Assembly: GCA_028282095.1 (NCBI GenBank)
Contig: JANQIP010000145.1
Location: 1-37,689, forward strand
Length of the DNA: 37,689 nucleotides
DNA from: Xanthobacteraceae bacterium
Lineage (GTDB): Bacteria; Pseudomonadota; Alphaproteobacteria; Rhizobiales; Xanthobacteraceae
Reading direction: 5' to 3'
A program made the translations under genes and the position numbers. The notes under the pieces are model-generated. The model made no database searches. It saw only the letters and a program-made list of their open reading frames with translations, and was not told where the DNA came from. This document shows, piece after piece, positions 30,480 through 37,689 of the stretch (positions are counted from its first letter, which is position 1; the number at the start of each line of letters is the position of its first letter).

Positions 30480-32191
30480 TCCTTCTTCTCGTTCGCTCGT
30501 TTGAGCGCAGTGCCGAGAATGTCGCCCAGCGTCGCGCCCGAATCCGACGAGCCGTATTGCGCGATCGCCTCCTTTTCTTCCGCCACTTCCAGCGCTTTGA
30601 TCGAGACCTGCACTTTGTGCGACTTGCGGTCGAGCTGGGTCACGCGGGCGTCGACCTTCTGCCCGACGGCGAATCGGTCCGGCCGCTGCTCGGAGCGCTC
30701 GCGGGCGAGCTCGGAGCGTTTGACGAAAGCCGCAAGATCGGTGCCGAGCAGCTTGACGTCGATGCCGCCTTCCTTGACGTCGGTGACCTCGCAGGTGACG
30801 ACCGCGCCCTTGCGCACTTCGCCGCTCGCCTCCGCGAACGGATCGCCTTCGAGCTGCTTGATGCCGAGCGAGATGCGCTCCTTCTCGACATCGACGTCGA
30901 GCACGATGGCGCGGACCTTGTCGCCCTTCTTGAAGTCGTCGATCACCTGCTCGCCCGGACGTTTCCAGTCGAGGTCGGACAGATGCACCATGCCGTCGAC
31001 CTCGCCGTCGAGACCGAGAAAGAGGCCGAACTCGGTCTTGTTCTTGACCTCGCCTTCGACCACCGAGCCGGGCGGATGCTTCTCGACAAACACCTCCCAG
31101 GGGTTGCGCATGGTCTGCTTGAGGCCGAGCGAAATGCGCCGTTTGACCGGATCGACCTCGAGCACCTGGACCTCGACCTCTTGCGAGGTGGAGACGATCT
31201 TGCCCGGATGCACGTTCTTCTTGGTCCAGGACATCTCGGAGACGTGGATCAAGCCCTCGATGCCGGGCTCGAGCTCGACGAAGGCGCCGTAATCGGTGAT
31301 GTTGGTGACCCGCCCGGTGAGGCGCATGCTGACCGGATATTTCGCCTCGATGCCCTGCCAGGGATCGGGCTGAAGCTGCTTCATGCCGAGCGAGATGCGG
31401 TGGGTCTCGTGATTGATCTTGACGATCTTCACCTTGACCTGCTGGCCGATGGTCAGCACCTCGGTCGGGTGGTTGACGCGCCGCCAGGCGATATCGGTCA
31501 CATGCAGGAGGCCGTCGATGCCGCCGAGATCGACGAAAGCGCCGTAGTCGGTGATGTTCTTGACGACGCCGTCGATGACCTGCCCCTCTTCGAGGTTCTG
31601 CACCAGCTCCTGACGCTGCTCGGCGCGGGTCTCCTCCAGCACGGTGCGGCGGGAGACGACGATATTGCCGCGCCGCCGATCCATCTTGAGGATCTGGAAC
31701 TGCTGCGGCGCGTTCATCAGCGGCGTCACGTCCCGGATCGGCCGGATATCGACCTGGCTGCGCGGCAGGAACGCCACCGCCCCGTCGAGGTCCACGGTGA
31801 AGCCGCCCTTGACCTGGTTGAAGATAACGCCCTGAACTTTCTCGTTGTTCTGGAAGGCACGCTCGAGCTTGCCCCAGCTTTCTTCGCGGCGCGCTTTGTC
31901 ACGCGAGAGCACCGCCTCGCCGAGCGCGTTTTCGACCCGCTCGAGGTAGACCTCGACGGTATCGCCCACCTTGATTTCATTCTGCCGGCCGGGCCCGGCG
32001 AATTCGCGGAGCGGCACGCGCCCCTCGGTCTTCAATCCCACGTCGATGACGGCGAGGTCCTTTTCGATCGCAACGACGGTGCCCTTGATGACGGATCCTT
32101 CCTGCATGTTGCCATGGTTGAAGGACTCCTCGAGCATCGCGGCGAAATCTTCGCGCACCGGCGCGCTGACGGATTGGGCAGTCTGAGCCAT
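30476..32191 (-). CDS. rpsA: 30S ribosomal protein S1
   Basis: Ribosomal protein S1 brings mRNAs to the 30S subunit. The 571-residue product has six S1 (OB-fold) repeats: the first two bind the ribosome and the rest bind RNA. Typical repeat motifs are GTVVAIEKDLAVIDVGLKTEG, VVKNITDYGAFVDLGGIDGLLHVTDIAW and VTNITDYGAFVELEPGIEGLIHVSEMSW. The start at 32191 (MAQTAQSV) has GGAG five bases upstream; the extension to 32287 overlaps a structured leader and is rejected. It follows cmk on the same strand, the usual order. The TAG stop is fused to a repeat. Confidence 0.97.
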   Translation of the reverse strand: MAQTAQSVSAPVREDFAAMLEESFNHGNMQEGSVIKGTVVAIEKDLAVIDVGLKTEGRVPLREFAGPGRQNEIKVGDTVEVYLERVENALGEAVLSRDKARREESWGKLERAFQNNEKVQGVIFNQVKGGFTVDLDGAVAFLPRSQVDIRPIRDVTPLMNAPQQFQILKMDRRRGNIVVSRRTVLEETRAEQRQELVQNLEEGQVIDGVVKNITDYGAFVDLGGIDGLLHVTDIAWRRVNHPTEVLTIGQQVKVKIVKINHETHRISLGMKQLQPDPWQGIEAKYPVSMRLTGRVTNITDYGAFVELEPGIEGLIHVSEMSWTKKNVHPGKIVSTSQEVEVQVLEVDPVKRRISLGLKQTMRNPWEVFVEKHPPGSVVEGEVKNKTEFGLFLGLDGEVDGMVHLSDLDWKRPGEQVIDDFKKGDKVRAIVLDVDVEKERISLGIKQLEGDPFAEASGEVRKGAVVTCEVTDVKEGGIDVKLLGTDLAAFVKRSELARERSEQRPDRFAVGQKVDARVTQLDRKSHKVQVSIKALEVAEEKEAIAQYGSSDSGATLGDILGTALKRANEKKD

Positions 32192-32461
32192 GAATTCTCC
32201 GTAACGGGACGACCGGCGGGCTTGTGTCAAACGATCCATCAACCGTTCGGGCCGAAGGCCCCGTAGACCTTCGGCTGCCGCCGACATCGCGGCGGGCCGG
32301 CCCGATCAACCGAACGGTCGGGACGATGGTTAGTTCCGAGTGCCGCGGCCTCTAGGACGCGCGGGAGCAAAGGCCTCTCGGTGTCGGCCGCAAACACAAG
32401 GTGCGGGCGCGGCAAACGTCAAATTCGCCATACGGATTTAGGCCAGACGGCGAATGCGGCG
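32192..32461 (-). promoter_or_regulatory. rpsA leader with nested inverted repeats
   Basis: A 270-bp gap between cmk and rpsA. An outer 9-bp inverted repeat ACCGTTCGG (32242-32250) / CCGAACGGT (32310-32318), extendable by CCATC (32236-32240) / GATGG (32325-32329), encloses an 8-bp hairpin GCCGAAGG (32251-32258) / CCTTCGGC (32268-32275). This would fold 45 bases or more before the start codon in the rpsA mRNA. S1 represses its own translation through its leader in E. coli; whether that happens here is inference. Confidence 0.5.
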
Positions 32462-33085
32462 TCACCTTGCTCGGGCGGCTTCGACGATATCGACGGCAGC
32501 CCGGAACGCGGCGTCTATATCCAAATGTGTGGTATCGAGCAAGTGCGCGTCGGCCGCCGGTTTGAGGGGAGCGGCCGCGCGGTTCATATCGCGCTCGTCG
32601 CGCCGGATGATGTCGGCAAGGATGGTCGCTTCGTCGGCCGGCGCCCCGCGCGCGGCAAGCTCCAAGGTGCGCCGGCGCGCGCGCGCTTGAGGCGTCGCCG
32701 TGACAAAGAGCTTAACCTCGGCATTGGGGCAGATCATGGTGCCGATGTCGCGGCCGTCGAGCACGGCGCCGGGCGCGGCCGACGCAAAATCGCGCTGAAA
32801 CGCGACCAGCGCCGCACGCAACTCCGGGATGGCCGATACGACCGAGGCGGCCTCGCCGATCGCGTGGCTCTTCAGGCGGTCATCGAGACATGCCGGATCG
32901 AGCTGCCGGGCGGCCGCAAGCGCGTGGGCGCGGTCTTCGAGCGGATGTCCGGCATCGAGCAGCGCCTTCGCCACCGCACGATAGATCAGGCCGGTGTCGA
33001 GATGGCGCAGCCCGAAATGGGCGGCGAGGCGCTTGCCCAGCGTGCCCTTGCCGGACGCGGCCGGTCCATCGATGGCAATGATCAT
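32462..33085 (-). CDS. cmk: Cytidylate kinase
   Basis: CMP/dCMP kinase, P-loop nucleoside monophosphate kinase of about standard length (207 residues). The N-terminal P-loop is GPAASGKGT (about 7-15). [11 protein letters not shown] is the LID-side/CMP-binding segment, followed by [23 protein letters not shown] and ARRRTLEL, then [26 protein letters not shown], the characteristic C-terminal motif with Asp and Arg for CMP binding. The start at 33085 (MIIAIDG) brings the P-loop to the right distance. Usually aroA, cmk and rpsA are adjacent; here aroA lies beyond a tRNA and is on the opposite strand. Confidence 0.97.
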   Translation of the reverse strand: MIIAIDGPAASGKGTLGKRLAAHFGLRHLDTGLIYRAVAKALLDAGHPLEDRAHALAAARQLDPACLDDRLKSHAIGEAASVVSAIPELRAALVAFQRDFASAAPGAVLDGRDIGTMICPNAEVKLFVTATPQARARRRTLELAARGAPADEATILADIIRRDERDMNRAAAPLKPAADAHLLDTTHLDIDAAFRAAVDIVEAARAR

Positions 33086-33185
33086 TGCGGCACAGGGGTT
33101 CGGCGGCGCCGTGATCGTCGGACCGCGCGGCATCGATATGTGTTGGAATCGTTCAGACGACGCTGATTTCGCTCAATCCCGCGGA

Positions 33186-33261
<76 letters not shown>

Positions 33262-33384
33262 TCTCGGGATCGGTATTCACAGGCCTTCAGCCCGAGCATG
33301 GAGGACTGTGTTGCTACACGCACCCCCGGGCGGCCGGCAGGGCACAAAGGCCCGCCCCCTGATTAATGAGAGCAGGTCGCGCGA

Positions 33385-33792
33385 TCAAGTCTCCTCCTCG
33401 TCGTCGATATCCCCGCCGAGGATTTCCGACACGTCGGCATCTTCCTCTTCGGTCTCCTCGATGAAGGTGTCGTCGTCGCCGAGGCTCTCGTCGATCTCGA
33501 CCTCGTCTTCGACCTCGGGAACCTCCTCGCCGGCTGTGACCTTTTTCTTGCCCTGGGCTTCCGCGTCCGCTTCTTCGAGCGAGATGAACTCGGCTTCCTG
33601 GGTCTCGGGCAGTTCGGTCTCCTGCACCGCGCCGCGGGCGGCCGCGTCCGGTCGGCCACCGCGCTGCGGGACCGGCGCGACCTCGTAAACGGCGCCGCAT
33701 TTCGGGCAGATAATGGGGTCCTTGTTGAGGTCGTAGTACTTCGCGCCGCATGAGGCGCACAGGCGTTTCGTGCCGAGCTCAGGTTTCGCCAC
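33385..33792 (-). CDS. TIGR02300 / FYDLN acid family protein
   Basis: A 135-residue protein of the FYDLN_acid family, which is of unknown function and restricted largely to alphaproteobacteria. A zinc ribbon with Cys12, Cys15, Cys29 and Cys32 (LCASCGAKYYDLN ... IICPKCGAVYE) is followed by a long, extremely acidic tail rich in Glu and Asp (about 55-135). The family name comes from the YDLN motif, present as KYYDLNKDP. The start is GTG at 33792, with AAGGA about ten bases upstream. The layout suggests a nucleic-acid or protein-binding ribbon with a charge-mimic tail, but the role is not known. Confidence 0.93.
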   Translation of the reverse strand: MAKPELGTKRLCASCGAKYYDLNKDPIICPKCGAVYEVAPVPQRGGRPDAAARGAVQETELPETQEAEFISLEEADAEAQGKKKVTAGEEVPEVEDEVEIDESLGDDDTFIEETEEEDADVSEILGGDIDDEEET

Positions 33793-33860
33793 GGTTTAGA
33801 ATCCTTGCGGCAAGTTGAGAAGCGGACTCCCCTTGGCGGCTCGCAGGCCCGGTGTCAATA

Positions 33861-33976
33861 GAGCATTTTCAGGCGAAGTGGGGACCGGTTCGCCGCAGAA
33901 AATGCGATGAACAAAGAAGAGCATTTTCAGGCGAAGTGGGGACCGGTTCGCCGCAGAAAATGCGATGAACAAAGAA
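33861..33976 (-). repeat. 58-bp perfect tandem duplication (GCATTTTC subfamily)
   Basis: Two identical units, 33861-33918 and 33919-33976. Each contains nested arms GCATTTTC / GAAAATGC and GGCGAA / TTCGCC, then ATGAACAAAGA. It is followed by GAGCGAATTCTG / CAGAATTCGCTC (33983-33994 with 34007-34018). The overall plan (hairpin, CAAAGA linker, GAGCG hairpin) is that of family R read in reverse. Confidence 0.93.
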
Positions 33977-33982
33977 AAATCG

Positions 33983-34018
33983 GAGCGAATTCTGATTCCG
34001 CTGAAGCAGAATTCGCTC
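33983..34018. repeat. 12-bp stem hairpin, second half of the GCATTTTC element
   Basis: GAGCGAATTCTG (33983-33994) pairs perfectly with 34007-34018 around a 12-nt loop. It would correspond to the GAGCGCG hairpin of family R. Confidence 0.85.
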
Positions 34019-34040
34019 TAAGTGCGGATGCCGATCCGCG

Positions 34041-34164
34041 CTATTGTTCCGACTCTAACGGTCCGATCCGGACCGTCAGCCCGGAACACTAGCTAATTTG
34101 ATCCCTTGTGATGCGGCACCAACACAATGAGACGAGCGCTCAAGCGTTGGTGCCGCATCACTAT
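34041..34164 (+). repeat. Dual-hairpin element, copy D
   Basis: Element at 34045-34160 flanked by CTAT on both sides (34041-34044 and 34161-34164). The first hairpin has TTGTTCCG / CGGAACA outer and CGGTCCG / CGGACCG inner arms; the second pairs TGATGCGGCACCAAC (34109-34123) with 34146-34160. Confidence 0.94.
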
Positions 34165-34203
34165 CGCCCGCAGATTCCGGTGGACCCGCCGGATCAAGCG
34201 CAT

Positions 34204-34312
34204 CGAGGCGCGGTCGCTTCAGGTTGAATCGAATGCGCTCACTTCGCCTTTGTATGGTCTCGCGATCATGCCGGAAAAGCCGGCCGGTTTTCGGGATCAC
34301 GCTCTCAACTAG
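34204..34312 (+). repeat. Family R repeat upstream of aroA, diverged copy
   Basis: Arms GAGGCGCGGTCGC / GAATGCGCTC, linker CGCCTTTGTATGGTC, hairpin CCGGAAAAG / TTTTCGGGATCACGCTC, ending near ACTAG. It ends 23 bp before the aroA start codon. Confidence 0.8.
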
Positions 34313-34335
34313 TCGCAACCGACCCGGATTTCGCC

Positions 34336-35676
34336 ATGTCCGCGCCGCGCCACGAGCCCGCCATTGTCACGGCCCGCAGAGCCGAAACGCTGAAAGGCCG
34401 TCTCCGCGTGCCCGGCGACAAGTCGATCTCGCACCGTGCCTTGATCGTCGGCGCTCTCGCCGTCGGCCGCACCGCGATCTCCGGGCTCCTCGAGGGCGAG
34501 GACGTGATCAACACGGCGCGCGCGATGCGGGCACTCGGTGCGCGGATCGAGCGGACCGGCGCCGGCGCGTGGCAGGTGGACGGCGTCGGCATTGCCGGCT
34601 TTGCCCCTCCTGCCGCGCCGCTCGATTTCGGCAATTCCGGCACCGGCTGCCGGCTTGTGATGGGGGCGGTCGCGGGTTGTCCCATCTCCGCGACCTTCGA
34701 TGGGGATGCCTCGCTGCGCCGGCGCCCGATGAAACGGATCCTCGAGCCGATCCTTCGCGTCGGCGCGAAGGTGATCGCGGCGGGCGAGAATGAACGGCTG
34801 CCGATCACGCTTGCCGGCGCCAGCGATCCGATCCCGATCGAATACCGGACGCCGGTTCCCTCGGCTCAGGTGAAATCGGCCGTGCTGCTCGCCGGCCTCG
34901 CGGCGCCGGGCACAACCACGGTAGTTGAAGCCGAGGCGACGCGCGATCACACCGAACGCCTGCTCGCCCATTTTGGCGCGGAACTGGTGGTCGAACCCGA
35001 TGGCCCCGAAGGCCGCCGGATCACGCTCACCGGTCAGCCCGAACTGGTCCCCGCGCCGGTCGCGGTGCCGGCCGATCCGTCCTCGGCCGCCTTTCCACTC
35101 ATTGCCGCGCTGATCGTGCCGGGCTCGGAACTGATCCTCACAGAGGTCATGACCAACCCGCTGCGCACCGGCCTGTTTGCAACGCTCCTGGAAATGGGCG
35201 CGTCGATCGAGACGCTGGAGCGCCGTATCGAGAGCGGCGAGGAGATCGCCGATCTCAGGGTCAGGTTCTCCCCGCTGCGGGGTATCGAGGTGCCGGCCGC
35301 GCGCGCACCGTCCATGATCGATGAGTATCCGGTCCTGGCCGTGGCCGCCGCCTTTGCCGAGGGGCCGACGGTCATGCGCGGCTTGAAGGAGCTGCGGGTC
35401 AAGGAGTCCGACCGGCTGGCCGCAACGGCAGCACTGCTGCGGGTCAATGGCGTCGCGGTCGAGATCGACGGCGATGATCTCATCGTCGACGGACGCGGGC
35501 AGGTGCCGGGCGGCGGCCTTGTTTCGACCCAAATGGATCACCGCATCGCCATGGCGGCGCTGGTGATGGGGCTTGCGAGCGATGAGCCTGTCGCGGTCGA
35601 CGATGCCTCGTTCATCGCCACCAGTTTCCCCGATTTTTTCGAGACCATGCGCCGACTGGGTGGCGAGATCAGCTAA
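34336..35676 (+). CDS. aroA: 3-phosphoshikimate 1-carboxyvinyltransferase (EPSP synthase), class II
   Basis: Sixth step of the shikimate pathway: joins PEP to shikimate 3-phosphate. The 446-residue protein has [19 protein letters not shown] (K29, S30, R34), [59 protein letters not shown] and [11 protein letters not shown], a set that places it with class II (CP4-like) enzymes. At the position of E. coli Gly96 and CP4 Ala100 it has Gly102 (GNSGTGCR), i.e. the usual, glyphosate-sensitive type residue. The ribosome site is weak. It faces away from cmk and rpsA, which normally follow it. Confidence 0.97.
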   Translation: MSAPRHEPAIVTARRAETLKGRLRVPGDKSISHRALIVGALAVGRTAISGLLEGEDVINTARAMRALGARIERTGAGAWQVDGVGIAGFAPPAAPLDFGNSGTGCRLVMGAVAGCPISATFDGDASLRRRPMKRILEPILRVGAKVIAAGENERLPITLAGASDPIPIEYRTPVPSAQVKSAVLLAGLAAPGTTTVVEAEATRDHTERLLAHFGAELVVEPDGPEGRRITLTGQPELVPAPVAVPADPSSAAFPLIAALIVPGSELILTEVMTNPLRTGLFATLLEMGASIETLERRIESGEEIADLRVRFSPLRGIEVPAARAPSMIDEYPVLAVAAAFAEGPTVMRGLKELRVKESDRLAATAALLRVNGVAVEIDGDDLIVDGRGQVPGGGLVSTQMDHRIAMAALVMGLASDEPVAVDDASFIATSFPDFFETMRRLGGEIS

Positions 35677-35682
35677 CGAGAG

Positions 35683-35703
35683 CGCTTTCGCGGGGACGAA
35701 CGG
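35683..35703. repeat. Fragment of the ACGAACGG repeat after aroA
   Basis: GCTTTCGCGGGGACGAACGG, the right half of the unit at 30345-30368, lying between the convergent aroA and rpoN genes and ending near TTAGCTAG. Confidence 0.65.
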
Positions 35704-35708
35704 ATTAG

Positions 35709-37235
35709 CTAGGACGATGCGGACCTCATCTGCTTGTCGCGGCGGCGTTGCACCGATGACGGAATCCGCATCGCCTCGCGATACTTGGCAACGGTGCGGC
35801 GGGCGATGTCGATGCCGGACGCACGTAATTTCTCGACGATCGTATCGTCGGAGAGAATGCCGGTTGCGCTCTCGGCGTCGATGAGCTGCTTGATGCGGTG
35901 ACGCACCGCCGCCGCCGAACGGGATTCGCCGCCGTCCGCCGCCGCGATCGCCGAGGTGAAAAAGAACTTCAGCTCGAAACTGCCGCGCGGCGTCGCCATC
36001 GTCTTATTGGCGGTCACCCGCGAGACCGTCGATTCATGCATGCCGATCGCCTCTGCGACGGTCTTGAGATTGAGCGGGCGGAGTTGCTCGACGCCTTCAT
36101 TGAGGAAGGCGTCCTGCTGGCGGACGATCTCGGTTGCCACCTTGAGGATGGTCTTGGCGCGCTGGTCGAGCGCGCGCACGAGCCAGGCCGCGCTCTGCAA
36201 ACAGTCGCCGAGATAGCTCTTCTCGGCCTCTTTCCGGGCACTGCCTGCCACCTGCGTATAATAGGACTGATTGACCAGTACCTTCGGCAGCGTGTCGGAA
36301 TTGAGTTCGACGAGCCAGGTTCCGCCCCCACCCTGCCGCACGAAAACATCGGGAATGACGGGCTGCACCACGGTCGAACCGAATTTCAACCCCGGCTTGG
36401 GGTCGAGCCGGCGGATTTCCCCAATCATGTCGACGAGGTCTTCGTCGCCGACCCCGCAGTGGCGGCGCAGGGCGGCAAGGTCGCGCTTGGCCAGCAGATC
36501 GAGATGCGCGACCAGCGCCTGCATCGCCGGATCGAACCGGTCGCGCTCCTTGAGCTGGATGGCGAGGCACTCGGCGAGATTGCGCGCGCATACGCCGGAC
36601 GGGCTGAAGGTCTGCAGCAGCGCCAGCACGCGCTCGATCTTCTCGACCGGCGCCCCGAGCTTGTCGGCAACGTCGACCGGATCGCCCGCGAGGTACCCCG
36701 CCTCATTGACGAGATCGAGCAAGTGCCGGCCGATCAGCCGTTCTGCCGGATCGCGGGTTGCGAGCACGAGCTGCTCGGCAAGATGGTCGGCGAGCGTCGG
36801 TTCGGCGGCGATGAAGGCCTCGAAATTGTAGCCGTCATCGTCGCGACCACCAGCGCCCACCGCCGACCATTCGGAATGGGGCCGCAGCGACGCCTCGCTG
36901 CCGTTCGCACCCGGCTCGTCCGGAAAAACGCTCTCGAGATCGGTGCCGAGCTTGTTCTCAAGCGCGGCCCGGCTGGTCTCGAATTCGTCCGAAATCCAAT
37001 CGCCCGGCGCCGACGGCTCGGCGGAGGCTTGAACCTCTGTCGGGTCACGCTCGGCGTTCGGAGCCTTTTCCTCACCGGAATCGCGCTCCAGCAGCGGATT
37101 GCGTTCGAGCTCGTTCTCCACATAGGCGGTCAGATCGAGGTGAGAGAGCTGCAGCAGCTTGATCGCCTGCAGCAGCTGCGGCGTCATCACCAGCGCTTGC
37201 GTCTGTCGAAGCTGAAGCCTCTGCGAAAGCGACAT
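35709..37235 (-). CDS. rpoN: RNA polymerase sigma-54 factor
   Basis: Sigma-54 directs RNA polymerase to -24/-12 promoters that need an ATPase activator. The 508-residue protein has the Gln/Leu-rich activator region I (SLSQRLQLRQTQALVMTPQLLQAIKLLQ), an acidic region II (about 50-135), the core-binding domain, a helix-turn-helix (LKTVAEAIGMHESTVSRVTANK) and the RpoN box ARRTVAKYRE near the C-terminus. The ATG at 37235 is chosen over a TTG one codon upstream. lptB, often found just upstream of rpoN, is absent from the next 450 bp, and no activator gene is in the window. Confidence 0.96.
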   Translation of the reverse strand: MSLSQRLQLRQTQALVMTPQLLQAIKLLQLSHLDLTAYVENELERNPLLERDSGEEKAPNAERDPTEVQASAEPSAPGDWISDEFETSRAALENKLGTDLESVFPDEPGANGSEASLRPHSEWSAVGAGGRDDDGYNFEAFIAAEPTLADHLAEQLVLATRDPAERLIGRHLLDLVNEAGYLAGDPVDVADKLGAPVEKIERVLALLQTFSPSGVCARNLAECLAIQLKERDRFDPAMQALVAHLDLLAKRDLAALRRHCGVGDEDLVDMIGEIRRLDPKPGLKFGSTVVQPVIPDVFVRQGGGGTWLVELNSDTLPKVLVNQSYYTQVAGSARKEAEKSYLGDCLQSAAWLVRALDQRAKTILKVATEIVRQQDAFLNEGVEQLRPLNLKTVAEAIGMHESTVSRVTANKTMATPRGSFELKFFFTSAIAAADGGESRSAAAVRHRIKQLIDAESATGILSDDTIVEKLRASGIDIARRTVAKYREAMRIPSSVQRRRDKQMRSASS

Positions 37236-37689
37236 CAATCACCCGAAATTGGTCCGTTTCTTGCTTATCGGGTATAGGCTGCGCTGTACATCCGAATTTT
37301 ACCGAGGGTCTTTTTTTGGCAACGAGCCTTTGCGCATTGCGCCGGGTCGGCGTGGCTGCATTGCGTCAAGGTCTGAAATGGCAACAGCACAGCCTGTTTA
37401 TCTATCTATTGGCAAGCATGAATCTGATCTGGTTGCAATACGACCAAGTTTGAGGGTCGCGTTGGGCCCCGCCTTGATTTCGTGGCGGACCGGTTGAGAG
37501 GGCAAAGCCCGACCAGGAATAGGCTTGTCGTCTGGAATCGCAAGCCGTAATCTGGTACGGGAATACACCTTTTTGCCTGAGCTTGTGCGGGAGCGTGATC
37601 CCGAAAAGTTGGCAGACTTTTCGGACAAGATCATGCGACCAAGCAAAGAGAGCATGATCCCGAAAAGTTGGCAGACTTTTCGGACAAGA
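37236..37689. other. Region upstream of rpoN to the window end
   Basis: 454 bp with no supportable gene. It must contain the rpoN promoter. A short open frame at 37249-37497 has no ribosome site or family resemblance. The last 100 bp hold two family R units in tandem. Confidence 0.6.
37591..37689 (-). repeat. Family R repeat, two units in tandem, cut by window edge
   Basis: GTGATCCCGAAAAGTTGGC ... GATCATGCGACCAAGCAAAG (37594-37650) followed at once by a second AGCATGATCCCGAAAAG unit (37651-37689). The second unit begins exactly where the GAGCG arm of the first would be. Confidence 0.87.

Larger units (their letters stand above)
33793..34335. other. Longest intergenic region, a stack of repeats
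   Basis: 543 bp between the divergent FYDLN and aroA genes: a 58-bp tandem duplication (33861-33976), a 12-bp stem (33983-34018), dual-hairpin copy D (34041-34164) and a family R copy (34204-34312). No gene is supported. Confidence 0.85.

Noticed and set aside
30413..32266. A 617-codon open frame opposite rpsA
   Set aside because: It is the antisense shadow of S1, low in complexity (His, Asp, Leu, Val) and starting in a repeat. S1 on the other strand has clear domains.
34309..35541. A 410-codon open frame opposite aroA
   Set aside because: Antisense shadow of a full-length EPSP synthase, Arg/Gly/Asp-rich, with no family resemblance.
37249..37497. An 82-codon frame upstream of rpoN
   Set aside because: No ribosome site, mixed codon use and no recognisable domain; it lies where the rpoN promoter must be.
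37594..37689. Repeat hairpins taken as ordinary intrinsic terminators
   Set aside because: They lack a T-run after the stem in most copies and occur upstream of genes as often as downstream, so termination alone does not explain them.

Overview
This window looks like a stretch of chromosome from a high-GC alphaproteobacterium, most likely of the order Hyphomicrobiales (Rhizobiales), in the Bradyrhizobium / Xanthobacteraceae neighbourhood. I infer this from several things together: the cpa-type tad pilus locus, the SRP RNA - dnaX - ybaB - recR block, a TIGR02300 (FYDLN acid) protein, a class II AroA, a MotA/MotB-like membrane pair of the type common in this order, and the style of the intergenic palindromic repeats. 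No species can be named from the sequence alone.

Layout. 22-7239 (minus strand): a tight-adherence (tad/cpa) pilus locus, read from right to left as two Flp pilins, the prepilin peptidase CpaA, then CpaB, CpaC (secretin), CpaD, CpaE and CpaF (motor ATPase). tadB and tadC are not in view and may lie beyond position 1. 7596-9551 (plus): the divergent arm, with a stand-alone CpaC N-domain protein and two overlapping TadE/TadG-like pseudopilin genes. 9611-12778 (minus): Lrp-type regulator, PfkB sugar kinase, NADH pyrophosphatase NudC and a HIT protein. 13022-18077: a small unknown ORF with a strong terminator, 4.5S SRP RNA, dnaX, ybaB/ebfC, an opposite-strand membrane protein, recR and an L-aspartate dehydrogenase. 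18320-24762: a Tat-exported FAD amine oxidase with a probable 3' frameshift, an EI24 membrane protein, a HerA-like ATPase, a DUF1254/DUF1214 protein and DsbB. 25275-27874: a MotA-like / OmpA-MotB-like pair and a GNAT acetyltransferase. 28244-33085 (minus): cmk, rpsA, sppA, ihfB and a LapA-domain gene, a familiar alphaproteobacterial neighbourhood. 33186-37235: tRNA-Ala(GGC), the FYDLN acid protein, aroA and rpoN.

The genes are mostly ordinary housekeeping and envelope genes. The unusual part is the DNA between them. Almost every gap carries palindromic elements of at least four families. One family of about 116 bp, with two hairpins, has four copies. Three of these have matching 4-bp flanks that differ between copies (CTAG, CCAG, CTAT), which is the mark of target-site duplication and so of past transposition. 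A second family of about 100 bp has about fifteen full or partial copies. At least two copies have matching YTAR flanks (TTAG, CTAG), and copies repeatedly sit exactly on a stop codon (cpaF, the MotB-like gene, rpsA, lrp, herA). No transposase is encoded in the window, so these look like non-autonomous elements mobilised in trans. This is the best candidate here for an undescribed system.
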